Shown: piece after piece, positions 29,489-38,214 of the stretch | How positions within the stretch are numbered: the first letter of the stretch is position 1 | How the letters are laid out: the number at the start of each line of letters is the position of its first letter | From: Verrucomicrobiota bacterium | GTDB lineage: Bacteria > Verrucomicrobiota > Verrucomicrobiia > Opitutales > UBA2995 | Reading direction: 5' to 3' | NCBI GenBank assembly: GCA_027622555.1 | Contig: JAQBYJ010000009.1 | Coordinates: forward strand, 26,975-90,974 | DNA length: 64,000 bases | Notes under the pieces: model-generated | Told to the model about the DNA's origin: nothing | The model's database searches: none | Seen by the model: only the letters and a program-made list of their open reading frames with translations | Made by a program: the position numbers and the translations under genes

Positions 29489-30688
29489 ATGCGATTTCCG
29501 ACATTATTTTTTTTCACTCTTCTCTATATTTCCTCCGGTTTCTCGTTTGCCCAAAATGAGGATATTATTGTAACAACCCAGACCGATTCCCGGATATTTC
29601 GTGTTTCAATCGAGAGTGCGGATACATCTGATAATTCATTGCTGGGAAGGGCGTTCGGTGCCCATGGAGCCTATAAAGTGGTTGCTGCCAATCAATCTGA
29701 ATTCCACTTTCAGTTTACACGTAAATCTGACAACGCCGTTGAATGTGCTATTTTATCAGGTCGACCAGCGCGTGAATTGAAACGCTTTGTTGAAAATGGA
29801 AACTCAGTTCGAAATAGTTTATTCCGTGCCGCGGACAGAGCGGTCCGCCTCACTTCAGGAGAAGAAGGTTTCTTTGCTTCAAGACTGGCGTTTATTGGTG
29901 AGAGGGGTGGAAACTTTCAGGAAGTCTACACCTCAGACCTCTTCTTCGATGAGATTCGTTACCACACGGCAGACAAATCTCAGTCGGTAAATCCGCGGTG
30001 GGCTCCCGATGGTTCGAAGATTATCTACACGGGATATTTCGGATCAGGGTTTCCTGATATTTTTGTAATCGATCCTAACACATCTCGTCGTTCTCAATTT
30101 GCTTCCTACAAAGGAACGAACTCTGGAGCTCGTTTCAGTCCCAACGGTTCGGCTGTCGCTATGGTTCTTTCTGCTACTGGAAATTCGGAATTATTTATCT
30201 CAAATTCGGCAGGAGGTAGTGCAAAGCGTTTGACCCGTAATAACAGTCTGGAGGCATCGCCTTCCTGGAAAGCTGATGGTTCGGAGCTTGTATTTACTTC
30301 CGACACGGCTGGGAAACCTCAATTGTACACCATTTCGACTCAAGGCGGAAAAATGAACCGAATTGCCACTCAGATTAGTAACTATTGTGCTGAGCCGGAT
30401 TGGAATCCGGTTGATTCAAACAAAATAGTATTCACGGCCGTTTTTGGGGAAGGGTTTCAAATCGTTTTGTGGGACTTTAAGTTGAACAAAAGCTCAATCC
30501 TGACGCGAGGTGCTCGTGATTCCATCGAACCGATTTGGTTAAACGACGGACGCCATATTGTATTTACACGGAGAGTCGGTGCCTCAAAGCAACTCATGAT
30601 TATCGATTCCGTGACCCTTCAAGAGAGCCCTATCAGTAGCAGGCAATTTGGAAATGTTTCTCAAGCGGATGCAGTTTACTTGAGATAA
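29489..30688 (+). CDS. TolB-like beta-propeller exported protein
   Basis: A 399-residue protein with a signal peptide (LLYISSGFSFA, probable cleavage before QNEDI). An N-terminal TolB-type domain (about 22-150, with GRPARELKRF) is followed by five or so PD40 repeats (VNPRWAPDGSKIIYTG; SGARFSPNGSAVAMVLS; ASPSWKADGSELVFTS; CAEPDWNPVDSNKIVFTA; IEPIWLNDGRHIVFTR). This is the TolB layout. No tolQ, tolR, tolA or pal gene is near, so it may be a TolB paralogue or the sole TolB of a scattered system. A weak terminator follows. Confidence 0.85.
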   Translation: MRFPTLFFFTLLYISSGFSFAQNEDIIVTTQTDSRIFRVSIESADTSDNSLLGRAFGAHGAYKVVAANQSEFHFQFTRKSDNAVECAILSGRPARELKRFVENGNSVRNSLFRAADRAVRLTSGEEGFFASRLAFIGERGGNFQEVYTSDLFFDEIRYHTADKSQSVNPRWAPDGSKIIYTGYFGSGFPDIFVIDPNTSRRSQFASYKGTNSGARFSPNGSAVAMVLSATGNSELFISNSAGGSAKRLTRNNSLEASPSWKADGSELVFTSDTAGKPQLYTISTQGGKMNRIATQISNYCAEPDWNPVDSNKIVFTAVFGEGFQIVLWDFKLNKSSILTRGARDSIEPIWLNDGRHIVFTRRVGASKQLMIIDSVTLQESPISSRQFGNVSQADAVYLR

Positions 30689-30690
30689 AA

Positions 30691-30726
30691 AAACACCGGC
30701 CAGGTAAGGTCCCGACCGGTATTTTA
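30691..30726 (+). terminator. Possible terminator after the TolB-like gene
   Basis: A short imperfect stem, ACCGG / CCGGT, with an 11-to-15-base interior, is flanked by an A run on the left and ATTTTA on the right. It begins 3 bp after the stop. The stem is short, so it is only a candidate. Confidence 0.4.
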
Positions 30727-30884
30727 GAGTTATAATACACTTTGGATATAGGATGTATTATTTGGGAGTCAGTTGATAGGAAATGTGTGTTCGGATTGCT
30801 CGAATTTATAATGAGACATTGCGAGAAGTATGCGGGGCAATCGAGTTCACCTTAAGTCTTTTTATTTATTTTACGACCTGTTTA

Positions 30885-30912
30885 CAAAAAAGGCCACCCT
30901 GGGACGGGTGGC
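30885..30912 (-). terminator. Rho-independent terminator of sodA
   Basis: Read on the minus strand, an 8-bp stem GGCCACCC / GGGTGGCC with a 5-base loop is followed by six T residues. It lies 29 bp downstream of the sodA stop and is separate from the terminator of the convergent TolB-like gene. Confidence 0.88.
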
Positions 30913-30941
30913 CTTGAAAGTATCGAAAGAATTGAGATTTC

Positions 30942-31553
30942 TTAGGCCGTAGCTGCGGCGAAGTTTTCCTCGGCTTGAGACCAATTTACGACGTTCCAAA
31001 ATGCGGCAATGTAATCGGGACGACGGTTCTGGTAGTTGAGATAGTAAGCATGCTCCCAAACGTCCAAGCCAATTATAGGAGCTCCGCCTTCCATTAATGG
31101 CGAGTCCTGATTGGCAGTAGAATGAACAACAAGTTTGCCATTCTTGACGCTCAACCATGCCCAACCGCTTCCAAAACGGGTTGCTCCCGCTTTGCCGAAT
31201 GCCTCTTTGAGCGAATCAAGGCCGCCTAATTCTGAATCAATCGCTGCAGCTAAGCCACCAATGGGAGAGTCACTTCCTCCAGGTGCAATGATTTTCCAAA
31301 AAAATGAGTGATTACTGTGACCACCGGCGTTGTTCCGAAGAGCTGTGCGAGCTGCCTCGGGTATTGAATCAAGATCGGAAATCAGTTCTTCAACTGATTT
31401 GGCGGCAAGGTCAGGATTGTTGTTTAGGACACCATTAGCGTTCGTGATGTACGCCTGATGATGTTTCGAGTGGTGGATTTCCATAGTGCGAGCATCTATA
31501 TGGGGCTCCAATGCATCGTATGCATATCCAAGGCTGGGAAGTTCGAATGCCAT
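30942..31553 (-). CDS. sodA: Superoxide dismutase, Mn-type
   Basis: A 203-residue Fe/Mn superoxide dismutase that turns superoxide into oxygen and peroxide, with no signal peptide and so cytoplasmic. The four metal ligands are His27 (EIHHSKHH), His82 ([10 protein letters not shown]), Asp164 and His168 ([20 protein letters not shown]). Gly at 77-78 and Gln149 in NQDSPL are the features of the manganese type rather than iron. A monocistronic unit: promoter candidate upstream and a strong terminator downstream. Confidence 0.96.
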   Translation of the reverse strand: MAFELPSLGYAYDALEPHIDARTMEIHHSKHHQAYITNANGVLNNNPDLAAKSVEELISDLDSIPEAARTALRNNAGGHSNHSFFWKIIAPGGSDSPIGGLAAAIDSELGGLDSLKEAFGKAGATRFGSGWAWLSVKNGKLVVHSTANQDSPLMEGGAPIIGLDVWEHAYYLNYQNRRPDYIAAFWNVVNWSQAEENFAAATA

Positions 31554-31572
31554 GATATTTATGTTTTATTTG

Positions 31573-31602
31573 ATTATTGTTGATTAGATTAGAAATATTC
31601 AA
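31573..31602 (-). promoter_or_regulatory. Candidate sigma-70 promoter of sodA
   Basis: On the minus strand TTGAAT (31602-31597) and AATAAT (31578-31573) are 18 bases apart, matching the sigma-70 boxes at 4/6 and 5/6 positions. The predicted start would leave only about a 12-base leader, with no Shine-Dalgarno, before ATG 31553. The region is AT-rich, so chance matches are possible. Confidence 0.45.
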
Positions 31603-31669
31603 CGGAAAGGACTTTGCGAATGATATTTTCTTTAGAAATAGCGTTCAGGCGTCAACTCCTTACGATTTA

Positions 31670-32185
31670 TTACTTTCGTTTTTCTTCAAAAAATTGGGTT
31701 AAAAGAGCCTTGCATTCATATTCCAGAACCCCAGACGAAACATTCACTTGGTGATTCAGCGATTGAACTTTTGTGATGTCCAGTGCTCCGCCCAAAAAAC
31801 CCATTTTGGGATCTGACGCAGCGAATACAATTCGCCCCAATCTCGCCATAATCAAGGCACCTGAACACATGGGGCATGGTTCTTTTGTAACGAACAAGGT
31901 GCATTCGTTTAAACGCCAGTCTTTGAGTTTCTGGGTGGCCTGAGTGATTGCGAGGATTTCTGCGTGGGCAGTAGGATCGCCTGTGAGTTCTACTTGATTG
32001 TGGGAGGAGGCAACGATTTCTCCTTGGTGGGTAATGATGGCGCCCACTGGAACTTCATTCGCTTTGTAGGCATCTATCGCTGCATTGTAAGCGAGCTGCA
32101 TGAAAAATTTATCATCCTTTTTAAGTTGGGATGGAAAGACCTTATCAAAAGGACAATGAATCTTGGAGATTTGCTGGGATTCCAC
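31670..32185 (-). CDS. tadA: tRNA adenosine(34) deaminase TadA
   Basis: TadA converts A34 to inosine in tRNA-Arg(ACG). The zinc/catalytic motifs HAE (in DPTAHAEILAI) and PCPMCSGAL are intact, as is EVPVGAII near the N terminus and a basic C-terminal helix. The 171-residue frame starts at GTG 32185; this keeps the first helix (DDKFFMQLAYNAAIDAY) whole, whereas the first ATG, at 32101, would cut it. The 28 residues before that Met are longer than usual, so the true start may be an alternative codon in between. Divergent from infA, 112 bp between starts. Confidence 0.93.
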   Translation of the reverse strand: MESQQISKIHCPFDKVFPSQLKKDDKFFMQLAYNAAIDAYKANEVPVGAIITHQGEIVASSHNQVELTGDPTAHAEILAITQATQKLKDWRLNECTLFVTKEPCPMCSGALIMARLGRIVFAASDPKMGFLGGALDITKVQSLNHQVNVSSGVLEYECKALLTQFFEEKRK

Positions 32186-32297
32186 GGTGAAATGCTGATT
32201 CTTAATCCTTGACTCGAAGTAAGCTATGAAGCTTTCTACACCTTCTTTTTTGGCTTATTATACAAGCTCAAAAATACTGACAAACACATGGAAATTT

Positions 32298-32573
32298 ATG
32301 GCAGCTGAAAATGTAATTGAAGTAGAAGGCAAAATATCGGCGGTATTACCAGGTACGATGTTTCGCGTAGAACTTCAAAATGGGCACCAGGTGTTAGCGC
32401 ACATTTCCGGAAAGCTCAGAAAGAACTTCATCAAAATCACCACGGGTGATATGGTAAAAATGGAGATGAGTCCTTACGATATCGATAAAGCACGAATCGT
32501 TTACCGGTTGAGAAACAAGCAAGTTACTCGTAATACGCCGATTCGAAGTTTCGGACCAAAACGTAAGCGCTAG
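32298..32573 (+). CDS. infA: Translation initiation factor IF-1 with basic C-terminal extension
   Basis: From ATG 32298 the protein is 91 residues. Residues 1-72 are a standard IF-1 OB fold ([46 protein letters not shown]). IF-1 normally ends about at RIVYRLR; here another 19 residues follow, basic and ending FGPKRKR. The frame continues upstream to 32226 without conserved sequence. IF-1 occupies the ribosomal A site during initiation; the added tail could touch rRNA, which is inference. Confidence 0.94.
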   Translation: MAAENVIEVEGKISAVLPGTMFRVELQNGHQVLAHISGKLRKNFIKITTGDMVKMEMSPYDIDKARIVYRLRNKQVTRNTPIRSFGPKRKR

Positions 32574-32698
32574 GTTTGAATTCACCTCAGGTTTTCAATC
32601 AAACCTGTTTTTCCTCTTTCACTAATTGGAGATTGTATCTAGTTCATAAGTTCAAGCTTCTCCACGTACCCCATTCACATCGATAGGTAAAATTGACC

Positions 32699-33646
32699 AT
32701 GACTCATTTCGCAAACGACATCACCCAATCCATTGGTAATACCCCGCTCATTAAACTGAATCGGATTACTGCAGATTTACCCGCGAACATTTTTTTAAAG
32801 TGCGAGTTTTTTAATCCTCTTTCTAGTGTGAAAGACAGGATCGGCAATGCGATGATCAAAGCAGGTGAAGCTTCTGGCGAATTGAAGAAGAATTCCGTTA
32901 TTATCGAACCGACATCAGGCAACACGGGTATTGCTTTAGCGTTTGTTGCTGCGGCCAAAGGTTACCGGCTTATTCTTACTATGCCAGAGACTATGTCCAT
33001 GGAGCGTCGAGTGCTTCTAAGAATGCTCGGCGCTGAACTGGTGCTTACACCCGGCCCAAAAGGAATGGGAGGAGCGATTGCGCGCGCCAAGGAGCTTGTT
33101 GAGGAAAACCGGGATTTAGCGTGGATGCCTCAACAATTTGAAAATCCGGCCAATCCCGAAATTCACAGACAGACTACTGCCGAGGAAATTTGGAACGCCC
33201 TGGAAGGAAAGATTGATGTCTTTGTCGCTGGAGTGGGTACAGGAGGAACCATTAGCGGGGTTTCTGAGGTGATAAAAGGTCGAAAGGATTTATTCGTAGT
33301 GGCAGTTGAACCAAGCGGTTCTCCAGTCATTTCCGGCGGTCAACCTGGGCCTCACAAAATCCAGGGAATCGGGGCGGGATTTATCCCAATTAATTGCAAC
33401 ACTGCGATAATCGATGATGTAGTTCAGGTCTCCAATGAAGACGCATTTGAAACAGCCAGGCAACTCTCTCTTCAAGAAGGATTATTTGTTGGTATTTCTA
33501 CCGGGGCAAATACTTGGGCGGCTATGGAAGTTGCTAAACGCCCCGAGATGGCTGGAAAAAATATTGTGACAGTCGCGTGCAGTGCAGGCGAGCGCTACAT
33601 ATCTACGCCGTTAGGTGAAAAGGCACGGTTAGAAGTCGCAAATTAA
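32699..33646 (+). CDS. cysK: Cysteine synthase A (O-acetylserine sulfhydrylase)
   Basis: PLP enzyme that makes cysteine from O-acetylserine and sulfide. The 315-residue protein has IGNTPLIKL near 12-20, the PLP lysine Lys45 in [18 protein letters not shown] (71-80) and the phosphate loop [10 protein letters not shown]. The C terminus lacks the cystathionine-synthase CBS domains. An upstream TTG at 32693 would add two residues. No cysE or sulfate-assimilation gene is adjacent. GATAGGT about ten bases upstream may be a weak ribosome binding site. Confidence 0.95.
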   Translation: MTHFANDITQSIGNTPLIKLNRITADLPANIFLKCEFFNPLSSVKDRIGNAMIKAGEASGELKKNSVIIEPTSGNTGIALAFVAAAKGYRLILTMPETMSMERRVLLRMLGAELVLTPGPKGMGGAIARAKELVEENRDLAWMPQQFENPANPEIHRQTTAEEIWNALEGKIDVFVAGVGTGGTISGVSEVIKGRKDLFVVAVEPSGSPVISGGQPGPHKIQGIGAGFIPINCNTAIIDDVVQVSNEDAFETARQLSLQEGLFVGISTGANTWAAMEVAKRPEMAGKNIVTVACSAGERYISTPLGEKARLEVAN

Positions 33647-33708
33647 CAGGCGGACAGATTATTTTTTTATCCCCGAATGTTTACACGCATTGGAGTTTCT
33701 TCCTCGTT

Positions 33709-33736
33709 TTGAAAGAGATATACGCTAAATAATAAT
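33709..33736 (+). promoter_or_regulatory. Candidate promoter placing transcription start at the ATG of the START/epimerase gene
   Basis: TTGAAA (33709-33714) and AATAAT (33731-33736) are 16 bases apart. The -10 box ends 7 bases before ATG 33744, so the mRNA could be leaderless. There is no Shine-Dalgarno. The region is AT-rich, so this is a weak prediction. Confidence 0.35.
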
Positions 33737-33743
33737 TTTTTCG

Positions 33744-35129
33744 ATGGCTAGTCATCTATACTCCTACGAATCCAACATTTCCGCGCCGGCCGCAGACGTA
33801 TTCGCGTATCATGAGCGATTGGGTGCACTTCAAAGGTTGATCCCTCCTTGGGAATCGGTGCGAGTCGTATCAAGCAAAGGAAGCATCCAGAATGACGATA
33901 GTATAACTATCAAGATGAACCTCGGGCCTTTCAAAACGCTCTGGAAAGCTAAGCACCAGGATTATCAAAAGAATCGCCAATTTGTAGACGTTCAAGTCAA
34001 AGGTCCATTTAAATACTGGAAACACACTCATTCGTTTAGATCTCTGGATCCACATCGAACAAACCTCAAAGACACCATTCAGCTCGAACTACCTTTCGGG
34101 CTTATCGGGCGAAGATTTGTTTATCCCAAAGTTCTGAAACAATTGAACAAGTTGTTCACTTATCGACACGCGATTACGCAAAACGATTTAAAGGATTGGA
34201 TGCAGCTTAAATCGTTTCCGGTTTCAAAAGTCGCTATTACCGGCGGCAACGGCTTAATTGGCTCCGAGCTCGCGGTTTTTTTAAAAGCTCAGGGACATGA
34301 AGTCGTTATCTTGAGTCGGAGCGGGAAGAGTAAAGTGTATGGAGTGCCAGGAGTTCGTTGGGATCCAGGCAAGCAATTTATCGATGCAAAGTCACTTTCA
34401 GATGTAGATTGTTGGATACATCTTGCAGGGGAAAATGTGTCAAAAAAGAGATGGACAAAGAAGCGGATCAAAAAGCTCAAAGATAGCCGTGTAAATAGTA
34501 CCAAATTCCTTGTTGATTTTATCTTAAAACAAAAAAACGCCCCCAAGGTTTTTATCACCGCATCGGGTGCTGGATATTATCCTTCGAGTTCTGAGGTGAT
34601 GACAGAGGACTCTGCTAAAGGATCAGGAATATTGGCTGGAATATGCTCTGAATGGGAAGATGCCTCGGCTCCACTCATGGGTACCGCTATACGTCGGGTC
34701 GTTTTGAGAACCGGTATTGTATTGAGTGAAAAAGGCGGAGCGCTTGAGAAACTTTTACCCATTTTCAATTTTGGACTTGGAGGCCCAGTTGGAACTGGAA
34801 AACAATTTTGGAGCTGGATCGCTATGGAAGACTTGATACGGATTTACAATTTAGCTGCAAAAGATCCAAGAATTGAAGGAATCTATAACGCAGTCGCTCC
34901 AATTGCTTCCACGAATAAAAAATTTACTGATGTGCTTGGTTCAGCTCTTCGTCGTCCAACACTGATACGAACACCATCGTGGGTTCTTAAGATTGCTTTG
35001 GGTCGAATGGCCGACGATGCACTTCTCGCGAGTCAAAATATTGCACCCAATCGTTTGAATGAGTCGGATTTCAATTTCAATTTTCCTGACTTGGAGTTAG
35101 CTGTCAGTCATTGTTTGGGTACTTATTGA
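33744..35129 (+). CDS. START/SRPBCC domain fused to TIGR01777-type NAD-dependent epimerase (YfcH-like)
   Basis: A 461-residue fusion. Residues 1-150 look like an SRPBCC (polyketide cyclase/START-like) domain, with the typical opening YSYESNISAPAADVFAYH and LERLIPPW-like LQRLIPPWE. From about 158 a short-chain NAD(P)-dependent sugar-epimerase-like domain begins with the nucleotide loop GGNGLIGSELA, then WIHLAGENVSKKRW and SGAGYYPSS, characteristic of the TIGR01777/YfcH family. The end (about 410-460) matches the DUF1731 tail. The family's substrate is not known; the START-like half may bind a lipid-like ligand. No operon partners. Confidence 0.88.
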   Translation: MASHLYSYESNISAPAADVFAYHERLGALQRLIPPWESVRVVSSKGSIQNDDSITIKMNLGPFKTLWKAKHQDYQKNRQFVDVQVKGPFKYWKHTHSFRSLDPHRTNLKDTIQLELPFGLIGRRFVYPKVLKQLNKLFTYRHAITQNDLKDWMQLKSFPVSKVAITGGNGLIGSELAVFLKAQGHEVVILSRSGKSKVYGVPGVRWDPGKQFIDAKSLSDVDCWIHLAGENVSKKRWTKKRIKKLKDSRVNSTKFLVDFILKQKNAPKVFITASGAGYYPSSSEVMTEDSAKGSGILAGICSEWEDASAPLMGTAIRRVVLRTGIVLSEKGGALEKLLPIFNFGLGGPVGTGKQFWSWIAMEDLIRIYNLAAKDPRIEGIYNAVAPIASTNKKFTDVLGSALRRPTLIRTPSWVLKIALGRMADDALLASQNIAPNRLNESDFNFNFPDLELAVSHCLGTY

Positions 35130-35199
35130 GAAGTCATCAGACCAGTTACGTCTTGCCAGAGAAATTTTTCTATTCCACCTTCTCTTCAATTTCTGATCT

Positions 35200-36273
35200 A
35201 TGAAATATATACCTCTATTTGTTATCCCGCTGGCGTTATTGATTCATGGCTGTTCACAGAAGAAGTCTTCTTCTGGCGGCGACGAAACCACAAATACAAA
35301 GAAGCGAAACTTGCGTCTGGTATCACTTCATAATACGGCCTCTCCTATTGTTGGAGAACAAGTGATTTGGTTGGCTGACAGTATTAGTCAGATGACAGCT
35401 GGAAATTTGAATATCAAGGTATACGATCCTGATAAACTAGTAGGGGCTCTTGAAGTGTTAGATGCTGTTTCTTCTGGTAAGGTGGACATGGGTTATAGTG
35501 CTTCTGGATTCTGGATGGGAAAGATTCCGGCGTCTCCTTTGTTTTGTTCAATTCCTTTCGGACCAAATGCGAGTGAATATCAAGCCTGGTTCTATCACGG
35601 TAATGGAATGAAATTGTACCAAGAAATGTATGACACATACAATTTCAATGTTAAGGTGCTGATTTGCGGGATGATTCCACCTGAGACAAGTGGGTGGTTT
35701 GCAAAAGAGATAAATAGTTTGGACGATCTTCAAGGATTAAAGATGCGCTTCTTTGGTTTGGGAGGTGAGGTCATGAAAAAGTTGGGTGTGGCTGTTCGTT
35801 TGCTCCCTCCAGGGGAAATATATCCCGCATTGGAAAAAGGGGTTATTGATGCTACGGAATTTGCTTTGCCCAACATCGACGAACAACTTGGATTTTATAA
35901 GGTTGCCAAATATAATTATTTCCCCGGCTGGCATCAGCAAACAACCACCTTCGAACTGCTTATAAATAAGGATGTGTGGAATTCACTTCCTCAGCACCAG
36001 CAAGCAATCATTGAAAATGCTTGCCAAGCGAATATTGTTCGGGGGATCGCGGCAGGCGAGGGGAGTCAAGGCCCGGCTATGAAGAGAAATACTGAACGCG
36101 GTGTTGAGCAAGTAACTTGGCCACCTGAAATGATTGAAGCATTTCGTACTACATGGCTCGAAGTGGTTGAAGAGAAATCTGCAGCAGATCCGTTTTTCAA
36201 CAAAGTCTGGGATGATTTACAGCAGTTCCGCGCCGACTATAAAGTTTGGGGTGATCGAGCCTACGTAAAATAA
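35200..36273 (+). CDS. dctP: TRAP transporter substrate-binding protein DctP (lipoprotein)
   Basis: Extracytoplasmic solute receptor of 357 residues. The N terminus ends in a lipobox LIHGC, so it is lipid-anchored rather than free in the periplasm, unlike most DctP proteins. The body has the DctP pattern: an opening beta-strand with NLRLVSLHN, YSASGFWMGK, SIPFGPNASEYQAWFYHGNGM, and the conserved LQGLKMRFFGLGGEVMKKLG helix with Arg for the ligand carboxylate, then PGEIYPALEKGVIDATEF. This family takes organic acids. The exact ligand is unknown. First gene of dctP-dctQ-dctM. Confidence 0.93.
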   Translation: MKYIPLFVIPLALLIHGCSQKKSSSGGDETTNTKKRNLRLVSLHNTASPIVGEQVIWLADSISQMTAGNLNIKVYDPDKLVGALEVLDAVSSGKVDMGYSASGFWMGKIPASPLFCSIPFGPNASEYQAWFYHGNGMKLYQEMYDTYNFNVKVLICGMIPPETSGWFAKEINSLDDLQGLKMRFFGLGGEVMKKLGVAVRLLPPGEIYPALEKGVIDATEFALPNIDEQLGFYKVAKYNYFPGWHQQTTTFELLINKDVWNSLPQHQQAIIENACQANIVRGIAAGEGSQGPAMKRNTERGVEQVTWPPEMIEAFRTTWLEVVEEKSAADPFFNKVWDDLQQFRADYKVWGDRAYVK

Positions 36274-36298
36274 ACGTCGTTCGTGACGAGGAATCTTT

Positions 36299-36817
36299 AT
36301 GCGATTGGCTGAAAAATTTGAATTGATCCTTCAGAAGTTCGGAAAGGCATGTGCATGGATACTTTTGGTGCTCCTGGTATCGATCATTGTTCAGGTGTGT
36401 TTAAACTTCTTTAGTAGCTCAATCACTTGGATGGAAGAGCTTCAATGGTATCTGTATGGTATATCATCTTTGATTGCGATGTCTTACACGATGACCGGGA
36501 ATGGTCATGTACGAGTTGACTTGTTTCACCGGAAATTTTCAGTTCTCACGAAACAGGTTTTGGAATCCATTTGGATTCTTATAGCTTTAACTCCTCTTTA
36601 CATCGTCACTCTTTTTTACGGATGGGATTTTGCTTTTGAATCGTTCAAGATAATGGAAGGTAGTGCTGATCCGGGTGGCTTACCTTTTCGTTGGTTGGTG
36701 AAGGCGTTTATTCCTATTTCTAGTATTCTACTAATTGTAACCGCTGTTCTTCGAGGAATCTTGATTTGGTCAAAGCCAGAGTTACTTGAAGAAACCTCTC
36801 TTATCCATGGCGATTGA
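36299..36817 (+). CDS. dctQ: TRAP transporter small membrane subunit DctQ
   Basis: A 172-residue protein with four membrane helices. The family motifs WMEELQWYLYG and RVDLFH are present (cytoplasmic/periplasmic loops between helices 2 and 3). It bridges DctP and DctM. GAGGA lies 8-9 bases before the ATG, a fair ribosome binding site. The end overlaps dctM by 11 bp. Confidence 0.93.
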   Translation: MRLAEKFELILQKFGKACAWILLVLLVSIIVQVCLNFFSSSITWMEELQWYLYGISSLIAMSYTMTGNGHVRVDLFHRKFSVLTKQVLESIWILIALTPLYIVTLFYGWDFAFESFKIMEGSADPGGLPFRWLVKAFIPISSILLIVTAVLRGILIWSKPELLEETSLIHGD

Positions 36818-38201
36818 AAGTGTACTACTTCTAGTTTTAACCTTTAGTTTTATTGCGTTCCTTCTTCTGGGAGTTCCGGTAGGATTCTCTTTAGGAGGAT
36901 CGTCGGTAATAACTACTGTTGTTGCAATTACCTTAGATTCGCTGTTTGGCTCATTTTCAGGACTAGACTTCCAGGTTTTTTCTTTGGTGGTGAACAGAAT
37001 CTTTGGCCTCATGGGAAACTGGGTATTGGTTGCACTGCCGATGTTTATCCTGATGGGAAACTTCCTTGATAAATCCGGACTGGCTGAAAAGTTGATGCAC
37101 TCACTGGGGCTTATAACGCGACGATTCCCCGGGGGATTGGCCTTGAGCGTTACCTTGATCGGGGTTCTGTTGGCTGCATCTACCGGGATAATCGGTGCCA
37201 GTGTAGTTCTTCTTGGAATGGTGTCTTTGCCTGTAATGATGAACGCCAAGTATAATAAATCGTTGGCAGTTGGGACAGTGTGCAGTGCAGGTACTTTGGG
37301 GATTTTGATTCCGCCAAGTATTATGCTAATCATCATGGCTGACCGCCTGCAGCTTTCAGCTGGAGACTTGTTTCTTGGGGCAATAATTCCAGGAGTCATC
37401 CTGGCCGGGCTTTATGCTCTATTTATTGTGGGATACGCGCTATTTAAGCCAGAATTTGCACCTGCAGTTAAACTTGAAAAAGGTGAAGAAACCAAAGGAG
37501 GTGTTGGAGCTCTTGCCTCTGCGATACTCCCAACATTAGCCCTTATTCTTTTGGTTTTAGGGTCGATTTTCTATGGGATTGCAACCCCTACGGAAGCAAG
37601 TGGTTTGGGTGCTGCAGGTGCCATGATTCTAGCTGCAAGTAATAAACGGTTGAGTATGAAGGTGATTCGCGAGTCCCTTGAAGGAACCTTGCATACGATG
37701 GGGTTTCTATTTGCGATTTTTATAGGAGCTACTTGTTTTTCTTTGGTGCTACGTCTTCTTGGTGGTGATGAATTAATCACGGAACTGGTCCTAAATTGGG
37801 ATGCAGGAGTCTATACCAAAATAGCGGTTATCTTATTCATCGTATTTTTGTTAGGATTCTTTTTGGAGTGGATTGAGATAACCCTGATTGTTCTTCCGAT
37901 TGTAGGTTTGGTAATTTCCCAAATGGATTTTCCTTGGTTGGCTAATGCCGGAATGGATCCATCTTCCCGGCCTTCTTTGGTATGGTTTTGTATTCTGTTC
38001 GCAGTGACATTGCAGACGTCATTTTTAACGCCACCCGTTGGGTTCGCTCTTTTCTATGTTAAGGGCGTAGCTCCCAAAGAGATTTCAATCGGCGACATCT
38101 ACCGAGGTGTAATTCCCTTTATTGTCCTCCAACTTCTCGGGCTGATCTTGTTAATGATCTTTCCCCAGTTAGTACTGTGGCTTCCGAGTATCAGTTATTG
38201 A
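36807..38201 (+). CDS. dctM: TRAP transporter large membrane subunit DctM
   Basis: A 464-residue integral membrane protein with about twelve helices, the sodium-driven transport channel of the TRAP system. Diagnostic motifs are PVGFSLGG, ALPMFILMGNFLDKSGLAEKL (cut here), GSVCSAGTLGILIPPSI-type sequence and LQTSFLTPPVGFALFYVKG. ATG 36807 is chosen over TTG 36786, which would put seven polar residues ahead. Overlaps dctQ by 11 bp. It ends 13 bp before the convergent DUF1501 gene. Confidence 0.95.
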   Translation: MAIESVLLLVLTFSFIAFLLLGVPVGFSLGGSSVITTVVAITLDSLFGSFSGLDFQVFSLVVNRIFGLMGNWVLVALPMFILMGNFLDKSGLAEKLMHSLGLITRRFPGGLALSVTLIGVLLAASTGIIGASVVLLGMVSLPVMMNAKYNKSLAVGTVCSAGTLGILIPPSIMLIIMADRLQLSAGDLFLGAIIPGVILAGLYALFIVGYALFKPEFAPAVKLEKGEETKGGVGALASAILPTLALILLVLGSIFYGIATPTEASGLGAAGAMILAASNKRLSMKVIRESLEGTLHTMGFLFAIFIGATCFSLVLRLLGGDELITELVLNWDAGVYTKIAVILFIVFLLGFFLEWIEITLIVLPIVGLVISQMDFPWLANAGMDPSSRPSLVWFCILFAVTLQTSFLTPPVGFALFYVKGVAPKEISIGDIYRGVIPFIVLQLLGLILLMIFPQLVLWLPSISY

Positions 38202-38214
38202 AAACTTAAATGAA

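Noticed and set aside
36782..37399. 205-codon minus-strand frame inside dctM
   Set aside because: Shadow of dctM on the opposite strand; composition Ile/Pro/Asn/Thr-rich as expected of an antisense of a membrane gene.
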